Positions 39,953 to 48,991 are shown, numbered from the stretch's first letter. The stretch: 64,000 nt of DNA from Methylophaga sp. (GCA_011053005.1 DRHW01000001.1:1-64000), one strand, 5' to 3'. Program-made: numbers and translations. The notes: generated by a model not told the origin, from the sequence alone.

Positions 39953-41155
39953 TTAGTCATTAGCCTTGTACCATTTTTTACGACTAGCACGTGCAGCTTC
40001 TAAATTGGCTTGATACCACTTTTTCTTAATATCAGCATGAGGATCAGCATGCATGTTAGCTTCATACCAAGGAGTATCACTCTGAACCGTCGCTAACTGA
40101 TTAGCTTCATACCATTTAGCCTGATTAATACGAGCAGCCTCCAAATTGGCTTCGTACCATTTTTTCTTAGTATCGAAATGACTTTTCATTTCTGCGTTGT
40201 ACCAATGCTTACTATTCTGACTCGCTCGTGCCGCTTCTAAGTTAGCTTCATACCATTTCTTTTTTGTGTCTGCATGAGGATCAAGATGTAAGTTAGCCTC
40301 ATACCAAGGTGCAGCGGTACTTTTAAGCGATTGTAAATTAGCTTCGTACCACTTGGTACGACTTTCACGAGCAGCCACTAAGTTAGCTTCATACCATTTC
40401 CGCTTGGTTTCAAAATGACTTTTCATTTCAGCGTCATACCAAGGTTTACCTATCGCTGTTTCCCTAGTTTCATACCACTTATTCTGTGTCGCTCTTGCTG
40501 CTATCGTGTTTGCTTCATACCACTTATTTTTGATATTTTTAGTTCTAATTAGCGCAATATTCGCTTCATACCATTTATGTTTGGTATCGGCATGAGGATC
40601 AAATGCTAAAGTAGGATTCGCGTTATACCAATGCCTATTTTGACGGCTAACACGCGCTGCTTCTAGATTGGCTTGATACCATTTCTTTTTAGTCGCCATA
40701 TGTGGATCAGCATTAATATTCGCCTCATACCATGGAACTGCAGTACTTTTAACTGATTGCTGGTTGGCTTCATACCATTTAGCTTGACTTGCTCTCGCCG
40801 CTGCTAAATTAGCCCGATACCATTCGTTTTTAACATCAGACTGTGTATTAGCTTCATACCAAGGTGTTTGCGGTAAGTTAGCTTTATACCACTTAGTTCG
40901 GTTTTCTCTAACCGTTTTAACCGCTGCGCTTAAGTTAGCTTCATACCATTTTCTTTTGGCATCTAAATGTTCAGCTAAATCAGCCTCATACCAGTGTTTC
41001 CCACTAGCAACTGCAGGCTGTTTATTGGCTTCATACCAATGCTTATCAGTCGTTTTAGCTGCTTTATTATTGGCTGTGTACCATTTAACTCGACTGTCTC
41101 GTGCTGTTTGTAAATTAGCTTCGTACCATTTAGCTTTAATATCGATTGTAGTCAT
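39953..41155 (-). CDS. WYEAN tandem-repeat protein, function unknown
   Basis: I do not recognise this family. From the chosen ATG the protein has 400 residues and consists almost entirely of 26 copies of a W-Y motif, consensus KWYEANLEAARAS, spaced 10-20 residues apart (mostly 15-17). Variants begin PWYEAN, HWYNA or KWYQAN. There is no cysteine, almost no glycine, no signal peptide and no membrane segment, so it should be cytoplasmic. It is Lys/Ala/Glu/Asn-rich and probably helical, with a Trp-Tyr pair on each turn unit. DPHADTKK and MKSHF elements recur in a larger period. The ATG at 41155 has GAGGTG seven bases upstream; an upstream ATG at 41182 would add nine residues. It lies 97 bases after the small secreted gene and has its own promoter candidate and double terminator, suggesting strong, separate expression. 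Confidence 0.88.
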   Translation of the reverse strand: MTTIDIKAKWYEANLQTARDSRVKWYTANNKAAKTTDKHWYEANKQPAVASGKHWYEADLAEHLDAKRKWYEANLSAAVKTVRENRTKWYKANLPQTPWYEANTQSDVKNEWYRANLAAARASQAKWYEANQQSVKSTAVPWYEANINADPHMATKKKWYQANLEAARVSRQNRHWYNANPTLAFDPHADTKHKWYEANIALIRTKNIKNKWYEANTIAARATQNKWYETRETAIGKPWYDAEMKSHFETKRKWYEANLVAARESRTKWYEANLQSLKSTAAPWYEANLHLDPHADTKKKWYEANLEAARASQNSKHWYNAEMKSHFDTKKKWYEANLEAARINQAKWYEANQLATVQSDTPWYEANMHADPHADIKKKWYQANLEAARASRKKWYKAND

Positions 41156-41188
41156 TTTTAACACCTCATCTGGGTCCGTCACTATCCG

Positions 41189-41218
41189 ATATTACATGAG
41201 TTCAAGATAAGTCCACAA
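41189..41218 (-). promoter_or_regulatory. candidate sigma-70 promoter of repeat-protein gene
   Basis: On the minus strand TTGTGG (41213-41218) and TAATAT (41189-41194) are separated by 18 bases, about 30 bases before the ribosome binding site of the repeat gene. Confidence 0.4.
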
Positions 41219-41252
41219 GCAATTTATACGACTTTTTTACTAATTTGTTACA

Positions 41253-41672
41253 TTATTCAAAACAATGCTTTTCGGCTTTTACTTGCTGTAATACAGCAAT
41301 TTTTTGATCGACCTCTAACATACGACGTTCCTCTTTTTCTTCAACTAAACCCGAATAACCAAGATAAGCTAAAGCAAACAAACCATGTACTACAGGCACG
41401 CTATCTAAAACAATTAATGATGCCGCTATCTGATTCGCACCATCGTCATGAAACGATGGCTTATAAGTATAGCGATAAGGTTGAAGGTACCGAATGGCAT
41501 TATCCAGTTGCACACAGCTTTGTTGATAAAGTTGATCTGTCGCTTTTTCTACCGGCGGCTCAAAATAGATAGGCTCTAAAGGTACAGGCGGCATGGGTAT
41601 AGCCTGAGCAATAGTTATCATAAAGATAAAACTTGATACAACAGATAACTTAAAAAAGGGCATGATGTTCAT
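41253..41672 (-). CDS. small secreted protein of unknown function
   Basis: 139 aa with a clear signal peptide (hydrophobic stretch at about 8-24, cleavage likely after AQA). The mature part starts with a proline-rich segment (PMPPVPLEPIYFEPP), has two cysteines (near 53 and at the C-terminus) able to form one disulfide, and a mildly hydrophobic patch near 90-108 (VVHGLFALAYLGYSGLV). No family is recognised. It starts 17 bases after the kinase gene stops and is most likely in the same operon as the kinase and response regulator. Confidence 0.75.
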   Translation of the reverse strand: MNIMPFFKLSVVSSFIFMITIAQAIPMPPVPLEPIYFEPPVEKATDQLYQQSCVQLDNAIRYLQPYRYTYKPSFHDDGANQIAASLIVLDSVPVVHGLFALAYLGYSGLVEEKEERRMLEVDQKIAVLQQVKAEKHCFE

Positions 41673-41689
41673 GCAAATAAAACTCCGTG

Positions 41690-43825
41690 TTAGTTGTTAT
41701 ATGTTGTTAGCGGCAGCCTGATACAAAACTCCACACCTTGTTGCCAATTTCGCGCAATTACTTTTCCGCGATGTTTATCGACAATCAATTTAACGATATA
41801 TAACCCTAATCCTAAATGAGGTTCTGCTGTTAGAGTTACTGATGAACGAATAGACACCATCGGTTGAAATAATTGCTGCTGCACTTCTTCTGGCAAATTA
41901 GCACCATGATTTCTGATTATAATTTCTACAAATGGCATCTTTTTTTCATCGACTGAGTGTTCCAATACAATCAAAATTGAGGTGTTAGCGAGATGAAAGT
42001 CAACGGCATTGCTAATTAATTTATCCAGCATTTGCACGATCAAGTCCTGAGATCCTTTAATCATTATCTTTTCATCAGGAATATCAGCGCCGAACTTAAC
42101 ATCCTGATAAATATCACGATAAACCGGAATAATATCGATCAGTAATTGCTGTAAATTAAAGTCTTGCAAGGTTTCTTTCGTCACAGATTGTTCCAATCGA
42201 CTAGCCTCACTCATACGCGCAACGATACTATTTAATCGCTCGCTTCCGGAGCGTGCTCGATCAATATAAATTTGTTGCTTATCAGGTGTTTGTTCCAGAT
42301 GCTCTAATGAGGTTCTGATGACAGCTATTGGCGTACGTAATTCATGGGCTAAACGTGATGCCAATGCCTCAAGATAATCAGTATAAAGTGTCAACCTTCC
42401 AAATAATTGAGCAAAACTTCGGCGCAATTCACCTAATTCATCTTGCTCGATACGATGTATAAAATGACCATCAACTCGTCCTTCACCGTTTACCATCTTT
42501 GTGACATCTTGATTTAAACGCTTAATACGAAAAGACAAACGACTCGCAAAACCAATCAGCGTGATAAGCATAATCGCAAAGACCAGCAACATTGTATTTA
42601 ATAAGGCTTTAACCGCTTGATTTTGTAGACCCAGTATCGCATTGGTATTTTGCTCGACAACAACCGCGCCAATGATCTTATTATCCAGTATAACGGGGTG
42701 TGCAGCGACGATCGTCGTTTGACCGTCATCATTGATTATCATATGTCCTGTTTCCGCTTGACCTTGTAGAGCAATCTTTACGGTATTGCTGACTAATACA
42801 GCTTGCTCATGACTAATAGATTCATCATCAGACACCGCTTCTGTTAAAAATAATTGATAAAACAAATCACTTAATGAGTTTAATTCAGTATCAGCAATCA
42901 TCACGTCACCTTGGCCAACGGAAGCCAAGGTATTCGCTTGATTATCAACTAGCCATATCCGGACACCGTCTGTTGCCATTGGCGCTAAAACAGTGGCGAG
43001 TTGTTTCGAAGGCAATAAAACATCGGCAAATAAATCACGGTCGCGAACATCACCTAAGCCTAAAACCTGAGGTGTAATTTCCTCGCTATCCACATCGACG
43101 ACCGCTAAAGCCAAAGATTGTTTTAACATTGACAGTGGCAAACTTAATTCAAATCGATAACCGTAAGCAGATCGCTGCCACGCCCCTTTAATAGCAGGTT
43201 GCTGTTGAATAATGACAGGATCCAAATAACTACCAAAAAACTCATAAGCATTAATTTGACCAAATGTACTCGCACTTAATATGTAACGATGAACTCGCTG
43301 CTGCGCGTCAACTGTTGCCAAAACAACAGCATCACCACCATGCCGCTGACGTTTACGTGGGTCACGAAAAACAACCGAATCATCCACCACATCCAATAGC
43401 ATGTTCAAGCTATTTTGATGTTGAGCGAAGATATAGCGTACAGTCAGATCTTGAGGATCAATTTTATTTTTGGGTGATAATTGATTGACCACAGAAAAGG
43501 TGTGGCGTAACGATGTGTAAGCCTGCCATTCATCCTGGTAACCATCAATCTCCGTCAACGTGTTAAAACTAGCAACAGCTACTTTATTGGATGTATGGGA
43601 CTCTTTTAATGCCGTTAAACGTTCAGCAAATAGTCCAGGATATTGAGCCACCAGCACTGTACTTGCTTTAGCAATCGTTGCCATTGACTTAGCTTGTTGT
43701 TGCTGCAACAAACCTTCTACCGCTTGAATGTAATGCACGCCCAGCCAAGGTATTAATAGTAATACAAGCGAGACTAGCAATAACTTACTGCGTAATTTTA
43801 ATCCGAAAGATGGCCAAAATTTCAT
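41690..43825 (-). CDS. pdsS: sortase-system sensor histidine kinase (PdsS-like)
   Basis: 711-residue membrane kinase: helix at about 13-33, a large periplasmic domain, second helix near 405-425, HAMP, HisKA with His at about 494 (LAHELRTPIAV), and HATPase with ISNAVDF and HLGLGLYIV. The layout, length and neighbourhood (OmpR-type regulator directly upstream, OmpA-like protein divergent) match the kinase of the proteobacterial dedicated sortase system. The periplasmic part has a DEWQ start, a DDSVVFRDP strand and a GAWQ/YGYRFELSLPLSML end that look like a CBM9-type sandwich. It abuts the regulator gene with no gap. The sortase assignment is from recalled family features, not a search. Confidence 0.75.
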   Translation of the reverse strand: MKFWPSFGLKLRSKLLLVSLVLLLIPWLGVHYIQAVEGLLQQQQAKSMATIAKASTVLVAQYPGLFAERLTALKESHTSNKVAVASFNTLTEIDGYQDEWQAYTSLRHTFSVVNQLSPKNKIDPQDLTVRYIFAQHQNSLNMLLDVVDDSVVFRDPRKRQRHGGDAVVLATVDAQQRVHRYILSASTFGQINAYEFFGSYLDPVIIQQQPAIKGAWQRSAYGYRFELSLPLSMLKQSLALAVVDVDSEEITPQVLGLGDVRDRDLFADVLLPSKQLATVLAPMATDGVRIWLVDNQANTLASVGQGDVMIADTELNSLSDLFYQLFLTEAVSDDESISHEQAVLVSNTVKIALQGQAETGHMIINDDGQTTIVAAHPVILDNKIIGAVVVEQNTNAILGLQNQAVKALLNTMLLVFAIMLITLIGFASRLSFRIKRLNQDVTKMVNGEGRVDGHFIHRIEQDELGELRRSFAQLFGRLTLYTDYLEALASRLAHELRTPIAVIRTSLEHLEQTPDKQQIYIDRARSGSERLNSIVARMSEASRLEQSVTKETLQDFNLQQLLIDIIPVYRDIYQDVKFGADIPDEKIMIKGSQDLIVQMLDKLISNAVDFHLANTSILIVLEHSVDEKKMPFVEIIIRNHGANLPEEVQQQLFQPMVSIRSSVTLTAEPHLGLGLYIVKLIVDKHRGKVIARNWQQGVEFCIRLPLTTYNN

Positions 43826-44527
43826 TTATGCTTTTTGAGGTGTAACCCAGCGATAACCGAGTCCATATACTGTTTCAATCGATGAAAAATTTGCATTCAC
43901 CATTTGAAATTTTTTTCGAATACGTTTGATATGTGAACTAATCGTATCTTCATCGACATAAATATTGGCTGCTTGCATTAATTGTTCACGGGTTTTGACA
44001 TGGCCGACATATTTCACCAAAGCATGTACTAGCCAAAATTCAGTCACGGTCAGCGGCACAGGTTTATTTGCCAAATTAATTAACATGCGTGCACTATCTA
44101 AAACTAAGTCGCCTTGCGTAATTAAGTCGTCTGCTGTCACGGGTGTTTTCATCAATTCTAGGCGACGAAATAAGGCAGCAATTCGCGCTTGCAAATGGGC
44201 TAAGCCAATATCTTTGGTCAAATAATCATCAGCGCCTAAACGAAATCCCGACACCGTATCCAATTCACTATCACGCGCCGTTAAGAAAATAATCGGTAAT
44301 GTATCTGACATCGCACGTAAATCACGACATAAATCAAAACCACCTTCTGGTTCATCATTCAAACCAATGTCGATAATCGCTAACTCGGGTAAGCGTATTT
44401 TAAAGGCAGCATGCGCAGTCAATCGATTGGCATACGTGTCAACATCGTAACCTTGTCGACGTAATGCTTCTGCATAATTCTCACGAATAGCGGGTTCGTC
44501 TTCAACAATTGCAATTCTACGTCCCAT
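43826..44527 (-). CDS. pdsR: sortase-system response regulator (PdsR-like)
   Basis: OmpR/PhoB-type regulator, partner of the adjacent kinase. Receiver domain begins RRIAIVEDEPAIRENYAEAL; phospho-acceptor Asp in LAIIDIGLNDEPEGG; Thr/Lys switch in FLTARD and LTKDIG; C-terminal winged helix with VTEFWLVHALVKY. I choose ATG 44527 (233 aa) because AGGAG lies about 12 bases upstream and homologous receivers start here; a GTG at 44563 would add 12 residues. First gene of the regulator-kinase-secreted-protein operon, divergent from pdsO. Confidence 0.85.
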   Translation of the reverse strand: MGRRIAIVEDEPAIRENYAEALRRQGYDVDTYANRLTAHAAFKIRLPELAIIDIGLNDEPEGGFDLCRDLRAMSDTLPIIFLTARDSELDTVSGFRLGADDYLTKDIGLAHLQARIAALFRRLELMKTPVTADDLITQGDLVLDSARMLINLANKPVPLTVTEFWLVHALVKYVGHVKTREQLMQAANIYVDEDTISSHIKRIRKKFQMVNANFSSIETVYGLGYRWVTPQKA

Positions 44528-44711
44528 CAGCTTGATATTCTCCTGTTGCCATTTTTCTGCCACATTTTATCGTCACATTGTCCAAACTGCGACCTTATCT
44601 CGCCATCCCGTCATAGTTTAATAAGACTCACTCGGCGCAGAAAGGGTTTTCAATACATGTTGTATTTCATGTCATGGATGACACGCTGAATCATTAACTA
44701 CGGAGAATACC

Positions 44712-45470
44712 ATGTATAAAAAAGCACTCAGCTTAAGTTTACTTATTGTTAGCAGCCCTGCGATTATGGCGGATAATTTTTACTCACAATCCCCTGCTCA
44801 ATTAAATGCGAGTCAAACCAATAAAAGTCAGCACGAAGCCACATCAGGCGGAGTAGGTTTAGTTGTAGGCGCACTTGCAGCTGGTCCCTTAGGCGCAATA
44901 ATTGGCGGTTCAATGGGTGTATTAGTGGGCAATCAACAAAGCAAAGCAGAAACAATCACAATGCAAAGCCATGCTATTTCTGAATTAGAACAAGAACTCA
45001 GTCAAATTACAATCGAATTAGATAAGTCTGAAAAAACGCTACAAACAGCACATGCCAACATTGAAAAGTTAGAATTATCACAACAACAGTTTAGTAAAAA
45101 ACATCGTGAAGACTTAATTCAATTTAGTAATAGTTATCAGTTTGATATCTACTTTTTGACCAATGGTGCGATGATTAACGCCCATGCTCAACAAGGCTTA
45201 AATAAGCTTGCTGAATTACTACGCAATAATCCCAATATCCATGCGGATATTGAAGCACATAGTGATTGGCGCGGCACTAACGACGCTAATAATCAATTAG
45301 CAAGTCAGCGTTTATCTGCAGTGAGTAATCAATTAGCACAAGCAGGAACGCAATCCAATCAATTACTCACTACAAACTATGGCGAACAGTCTAATGAGCA
45401 TCGCGGTTCATGGGATGAAGCATTATTTTACGACCGTCGTGTCACCATTACCTTACGTTATTTTGAATAG
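44712..45470 (+). CDS. pdsO: OmpA-family protein of sortase system (PdsO-like)
   Basis: 252 aa. Signal peptide ending near residue 20 (PAIMA), a glycine-zipper hydrophobic segment at about 45-75 (VGALAAGPLGAIIGGSMGVL), a coiled coil at about 90-130 and a C-terminal OmpA peptidoglycan-binding domain (AHSDWRGTNDANNQLASQRL). This combination next to PdsR/PdsS-type genes matches PdsO. It is expressed divergently from pdsR and ends in a strong terminator. No sortase is nearby. Confidence 0.8.
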   Translation: MYKKALSLSLLIVSSPAIMADNFYSQSPAQLNASQTNKSQHEATSGGVGLVVGALAAGPLGAIIGGSMGVLVGNQQSKAETITMQSHAISELEQELSQITIELDKSEKTLQTAHANIEKLELSQQQFSKKHREDLIQFSNSYQFDIYFLTNGAMINAHAQQGLNKLAELLRNNPNIHADIEAHSDWRGTNDANNQLASQRLSAVSNQLAQAGTQSNQLLTTNYGEQSNEHRGSWDEALFYDRRVTITLRYFE

Positions 45471-45489
45471 CACATTCTGTACGTTTAAT

Positions 45490-45518
45490 GAGTCAGTCTT
45501 CTTCGGCTGACTCTTTTT
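45490..45518 (+). terminator. Rho-independent terminator of pdsO
   Basis: GAGTCAG (45490-45496), loop, CTGACTC (45507-45513), then TTTTT. It overlaps the last codons of the convergent protease gene. Confidence 0.8.
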
Positions 45519-47895
45519 CATGTTTATGAACATCAATCCAGCGTTGTAATCGTTTGGCAACGGCTGCGTTAAATGACCCTTCAGGATATTGACCTTGCTC
45601 GTTCAGTTGGCCCACTTCAATGCCAGATAATAACGCCAATGCTTGATCAATCGAATCAATCGCATGGATCTGAAATTTATTTTCAGCTACGGCATCAATC
45701 ACATCTTGTCTCAACATCAAATGCTGAACATTGCTCAGCGGCATAATAACGCCCTGCTCACCGGTCAAGCCGAGTTTGATGCAGACATCAAAAAAGCCTT
45801 CAATTTTTTCATTAATACCGCCAATGGCTTGTACTTCGCCATGCTGATTCATTGAGCCGGTGATCGCTAATGATTGTTTTAAAGGCACTTCAGCAATCGC
45901 AGATAACAGCGCGCATAATTCAGCAGCGGTGGCACTATCGCCATCAACTTCGCCATAACTTTGTTCAAATACAAGACTCGCTGACATTGATAAAGGCTGA
46001 TCTTTGGCATAAGTAGAACCAAGATAACCACTCATAATTAAAACACCTTTAGAGTGAATATCGCCGCCTAACTCAACTTCGCGTTCAATATCGATAATAT
46101 CGCCATCACCAAAACGACAATTAGCCGTTAAACGAGACGGTTGACCAAAACTGTATTCACCAATACCCAGTACGCTTAAGGCATTAACTTCACCGACATA
46201 GGCGCCCGTTACTCTGATGCGTGTGATGTTACGACCAATATGATCAATCAACTGACCACGTATTCTGTCAACCCGCTGTTCACGACTTTTTAACGCTTGC
46301 GTGACATGCTCCCGGCCAATAATAGAAACCTGCTGCTTACGCGCCCAATAAGTTGATTCTCTTAATAAATCGGTCATTGAACCGAGATGTAATGACATCT
46401 TACTATTTTCTTCTATCGTTCTTGCTGCGTGCTCAATGACTTTTGCAACGGCATCTTTATCTAAATGTAATAAGCCTTCTTTTTGTACTGTGCTCGCAAT
46501 AAGACGTGCGTATAAAAGGTGATTTTCATCTGTCCGCTCCATCTGATCTTCAAAATCAGCAACAACTTTAAATAGTTCTGCAAACTCAGGATCATGTTCA
46601 TAAAGCTCGTAATATAAATGTCTGTTGCCGAGTAAAATCACTTTTAAATCGAGTGGTATAGGTTCAGGTTCAAGTGATACCGTTGTGACTAAGCTATACA
46701 TTTGTTCTACGCTATCAAATCGCACTTCTTTTGAATGAAGCGCTCGTTTTAAACCTTCCCATGAATACGGCTGCATCAATAGTTGTTCAGCATCTAAGAT
46801 CAGATAACCACCGTTCGCCCGATGAATGGCGCCGGCTTTAATTAAACTAAAATCGGTAATTAAGGCGCCCATCATCGCCATATTTTCAACGCTGCCTAAT
46901 AAACTTTGGTGACTAGGAAAATTGTCATAAACCATTGGCGCACCAAGTGCATCTGCATTATTAACAATAAGGTTAACTTGATATCGCTTTAATAATGGAT
47001 TATCAATTGTATGCGTGGTGGTCTCATCGCTTTCATCTTCAGGTTTTACAAATGCATCAATATTATTCAGTAAATCTTTTTGCATCGCCTCAAAATAACG
47101 CTGTAAACGCTCATTTTTAGGATAAGCACTTTTTAACTTATTGATCTGACGGCTAATTACTTCTGTGGCCACTTCGTCATTCAACGCCGTTACTTTTGTT
47201 TGATTATCACGCTCCCATTCACGTAATTCCAACAAAGTATGTTGTAAATCTTCGTGTAAGGTCGCGATGGCATCTTCTGTTTGTTCTTGCTGATCAACCG
47301 GCAACTGATCAAACTCATCAGCGGTCATCGCTTCACCATCACGTTTAGCAGCAAAGGCATAAGTGCCATCTTGCATACGCAATAAGACAATGCCTTTTCG
47401 ATCGGCTTCTGACTGCAAAATACCAAATAACCGTACACGATGTTTACGTGAGGCTTCATCAATTGAGCGCATTCGTCCACGATAATATTCATCATCAAAT
47501 GAATGTGGCAATTCTTCTAATAAGTGAGCAATAACCTTTTCTATATCATGTACTAGCTGCGATCCTTGTCCGGTTGGTAATGCTAAATACCACGGCTTTT
47601 GAGGATCTGTAAAGTTATGTAAATAGCCCCAGTCTTGTCCATGAGGACGAAGCTGAACATGCTCATCAAGAAAACGTTTTACGAGTGTATATTTGCCCGA
47701 TCCCGTATCGCCCATCACAAATAAGTTATAACCGTTACCCTCAATATTGACGCCAAAATCGACAGAATCTAAGGCTCTAGATTGACCAATAATGGTTGAT
47801 AAACTTTGTAAATCTGCCGTTGATTTAAAATTGAGCTGTTCGTTACTACAATGTTGATACAAACTATCAGGGTACAATTGAGTGTTGGAATTCAT
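45493..47895 (-). CDS. LonB-type ATP-dependent protease
   Basis: 800-residue Lon-family protease of the AAA_32 type found in many proteobacteria (substrate-binding N-terminus, ATPase, proteolytic C-terminal domain). Walker A MGDTGSGKYTLVKRF near 56-71. The proteolytic Ser is in GDSATAAELCALLSA and the catalytic Lys in IGGINEKIEGF. No membrane helices. Convergent with pdsO, whose terminator overlaps its 3' end. Monocistronic. Confidence 0.92.
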   Translation of the reverse strand: MNSNTQLYPDSLYQHCSNEQLNFKSTADLQSLSTIIGQSRALDSVDFGVNIEGNGYNLFVMGDTGSGKYTLVKRFLDEHVQLRPHGQDWGYLHNFTDPQKPWYLALPTGQGSQLVHDIEKVIAHLLEELPHSFDDEYYRGRMRSIDEASRKHRVRLFGILQSEADRKGIVLLRMQDGTYAFAAKRDGEAMTADEFDQLPVDQQEQTEDAIATLHEDLQHTLLELREWERDNQTKVTALNDEVATEVISRQINKLKSAYPKNERLQRYFEAMQKDLLNNIDAFVKPEDESDETTTHTIDNPLLKRYQVNLIVNNADALGAPMVYDNFPSHQSLLGSVENMAMMGALITDFSLIKAGAIHRANGGYLILDAEQLLMQPYSWEGLKRALHSKEVRFDSVEQMYSLVTTVSLEPEPIPLDLKVILLGNRHLYYELYEHDPEFAELFKVVADFEDQMERTDENHLLYARLIASTVQKEGLLHLDKDAVAKVIEHAARTIEENSKMSLHLGSMTDLLRESTYWARKQQVSIIGREHVTQALKSREQRVDRIRGQLIDHIGRNITRIRVTGAYVGEVNALSVLGIGEYSFGQPSRLTANCRFGDGDIIDIEREVELGGDIHSKGVLIMSGYLGSTYAKDQPLSMSASLVFEQSYGEVDGDSATAAELCALLSAIAEVPLKQSLAITGSMNQHGEVQAIGGINEKIEGFFDVCIKLGLTGEQGVIMPLSNVQHLMLRQDVIDAVAENKFQIHAIDSIDQALALLSGIEVGQLNEQGQYPEGSFNAAVAKRLQRWIDVHKHEKESAEED

Positions 47896-47982
47896 TATTT
47901 TACTCTAGCCTTATAAGGTACTTTTAGCTTAGGATACCCTAGAATTATGGAACTTAATATTTATCGCACGAGGAGTACTGGT

Positions 47983-48291
47983 ATGAATAATCATGACTAT
48001 GATGAACAGCGTCATTTCACCCGAATGGCTATTAAGACGCAAGTGACTTACACCATTAAAAATACTGATGGTATTTCACACCAAGGCATCAGCGGTGATC
48101 TAAGTGCTTCGGGACTTTACATGATTACTGATATTGCACTCAATAAAGGGGATGAAATTAGTTTGGTGATGAATCCCAGCGACGATCGATTCCCGCCATT
48201 TGTTGCTGAAGGCATCGTATTACGTACGACAGTCTCTGAACATAATCCAGATAAATTTCATGTCTCAATGGAACTGACAAAAACATCATAA
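47983..48291 (+). CDS. PilZ domain protein
   Basis: 102 aa single-domain PilZ protein, a likely c-di-GMP receptor. The RxxxR motif is at the N-terminus (QRHFTRMAI reads R-H-F-T-R) and the D/NxSxxG motif appears as DLSASGLY. Start chosen at 47983 because AGGAG lies seven to eight bases upstream; an ATG at 47947 in frame has no such site. Located near a diguanylate cyclase gene (48992-50056). Confidence 0.9.
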   Translation: MNNHDYDEQRHFTRMAIKTQVTYTIKNTDGISHQGISGDLSASGLYMITDIALNKGDEISLVMNPSDDRFPPFVAEGIVLRTTVSEHNPDKFHVSMELTKTS

Positions 48292-48336
48292 CTGCTAGTT
48301 CTGATAGATAATGATGGCAAAGCGAGCTTGAAATGC

Positions 48337-48981
48337 TTAAATCCAATAACTTGTTTTAGTCATTACTTTAGACATTAACCCCATTACTAGTTTAATAGGT
48401 TTTGGTAAAATAGCTCCGCCAGCATCAAGTGCCACTGTGCCATGATGCAACTCGTCAATCCTCATTTGTTCTAAGATGGCACGACTTTTTTCATCTTGCA
48501 TACTCATTTCAACTAAATGCTCATCTAAATGTTGAACAACTTGGTTTTCTGTTTCGGCAACAAATCCAAGACTCCACTTATCCCCTATTTTCCCTGCTAA
48601 AGCACCCAATACAAAAGATCCTGCATACCAAACGGGATTAAGTACACTGGCATGTCCACCCAGATAATTGAGACGCTGCTGGCACCAGACAAGATGATCA
48701 TTTTCTTCCAATGCCGCTTGTTCCATTGCGACACGTACATTTGGTAATGTCGCTGTTAACGCTTGGCCTTGATATAACGCTTGCGCTGACACTTCACCTG
48801 CATGATTCACTCGCATTAAACGTACCGACTGACGTCGTTGTTGGATCGTTAGCTCATGTTCGGTTAACTTAGATCCTGGGATCAAACGATCAGTCGTTTC
48901 TGGCTTCCCCATCACGGTAGTTAATGCCTTATCAGTCTCAATTATCAAGTTATCTATCAGGCTATATTTTCGTGTATTCAC
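48337..48981 (-). CDS. coq7: demethoxyubiquinone hydroxylase Coq7
   Basis: Di-iron hydroxylase of ubiquinone synthesis. The iron-binding motifs are EENDHLVWC and, later, RIDELHHG, with MRVNHAGEVSAQALY between. 214 aa from GTG 48981, which has GAGA upstream and begins NTRKYSLIDNL, like other Coq7 N-termini. In-frame ATGs at 49008 and 49011 would also work but lie inside the upstream GGDEF gene and lack a ribosome site. Confidence 0.93.
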   Translation of the reverse strand: MNTRKYSLIDNLIIETDKALTTVMGKPETTDRLIPGSKLTEHELTIQQRRQSVRLMRVNHAGEVSAQALYQGQALTATLPNVRVAMEQAALEENDHLVWCQQRLNYLGGHASVLNPVWYAGSFVLGALAGKIGDKWSLGFVAETENQVVQHLDEHLVEMSMQDEKSRAILEQMRIDELHHGTVALDAGGAILPKPIKLVMGLMSKVMTKTSYWI

Positions 48982-48991
48982 TATATATTTC

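Noticed and set aside
39953-41155. CRISPR-like periodic DNA repeats
   Set aside because: The regular spacing comes from a continuous open frame with codon-phased repeats; there are no constant-length spacers and no cas genes.
39953-41155. Multi-core RiPP precursor
   Set aside because: No modification enzyme (other than the housekeeping RlmN), peptidase or exporter nearby, no leader region and no clear cleavage motif between repeats, though Lys-Lys pairs do occur.
40956-41210. Plus-strand frame antisense to the repeat gene
   Set aside because: Its cysteine/leucine-rich repeats are simply the complement of the WYEAN codons; no ribosome binding site.
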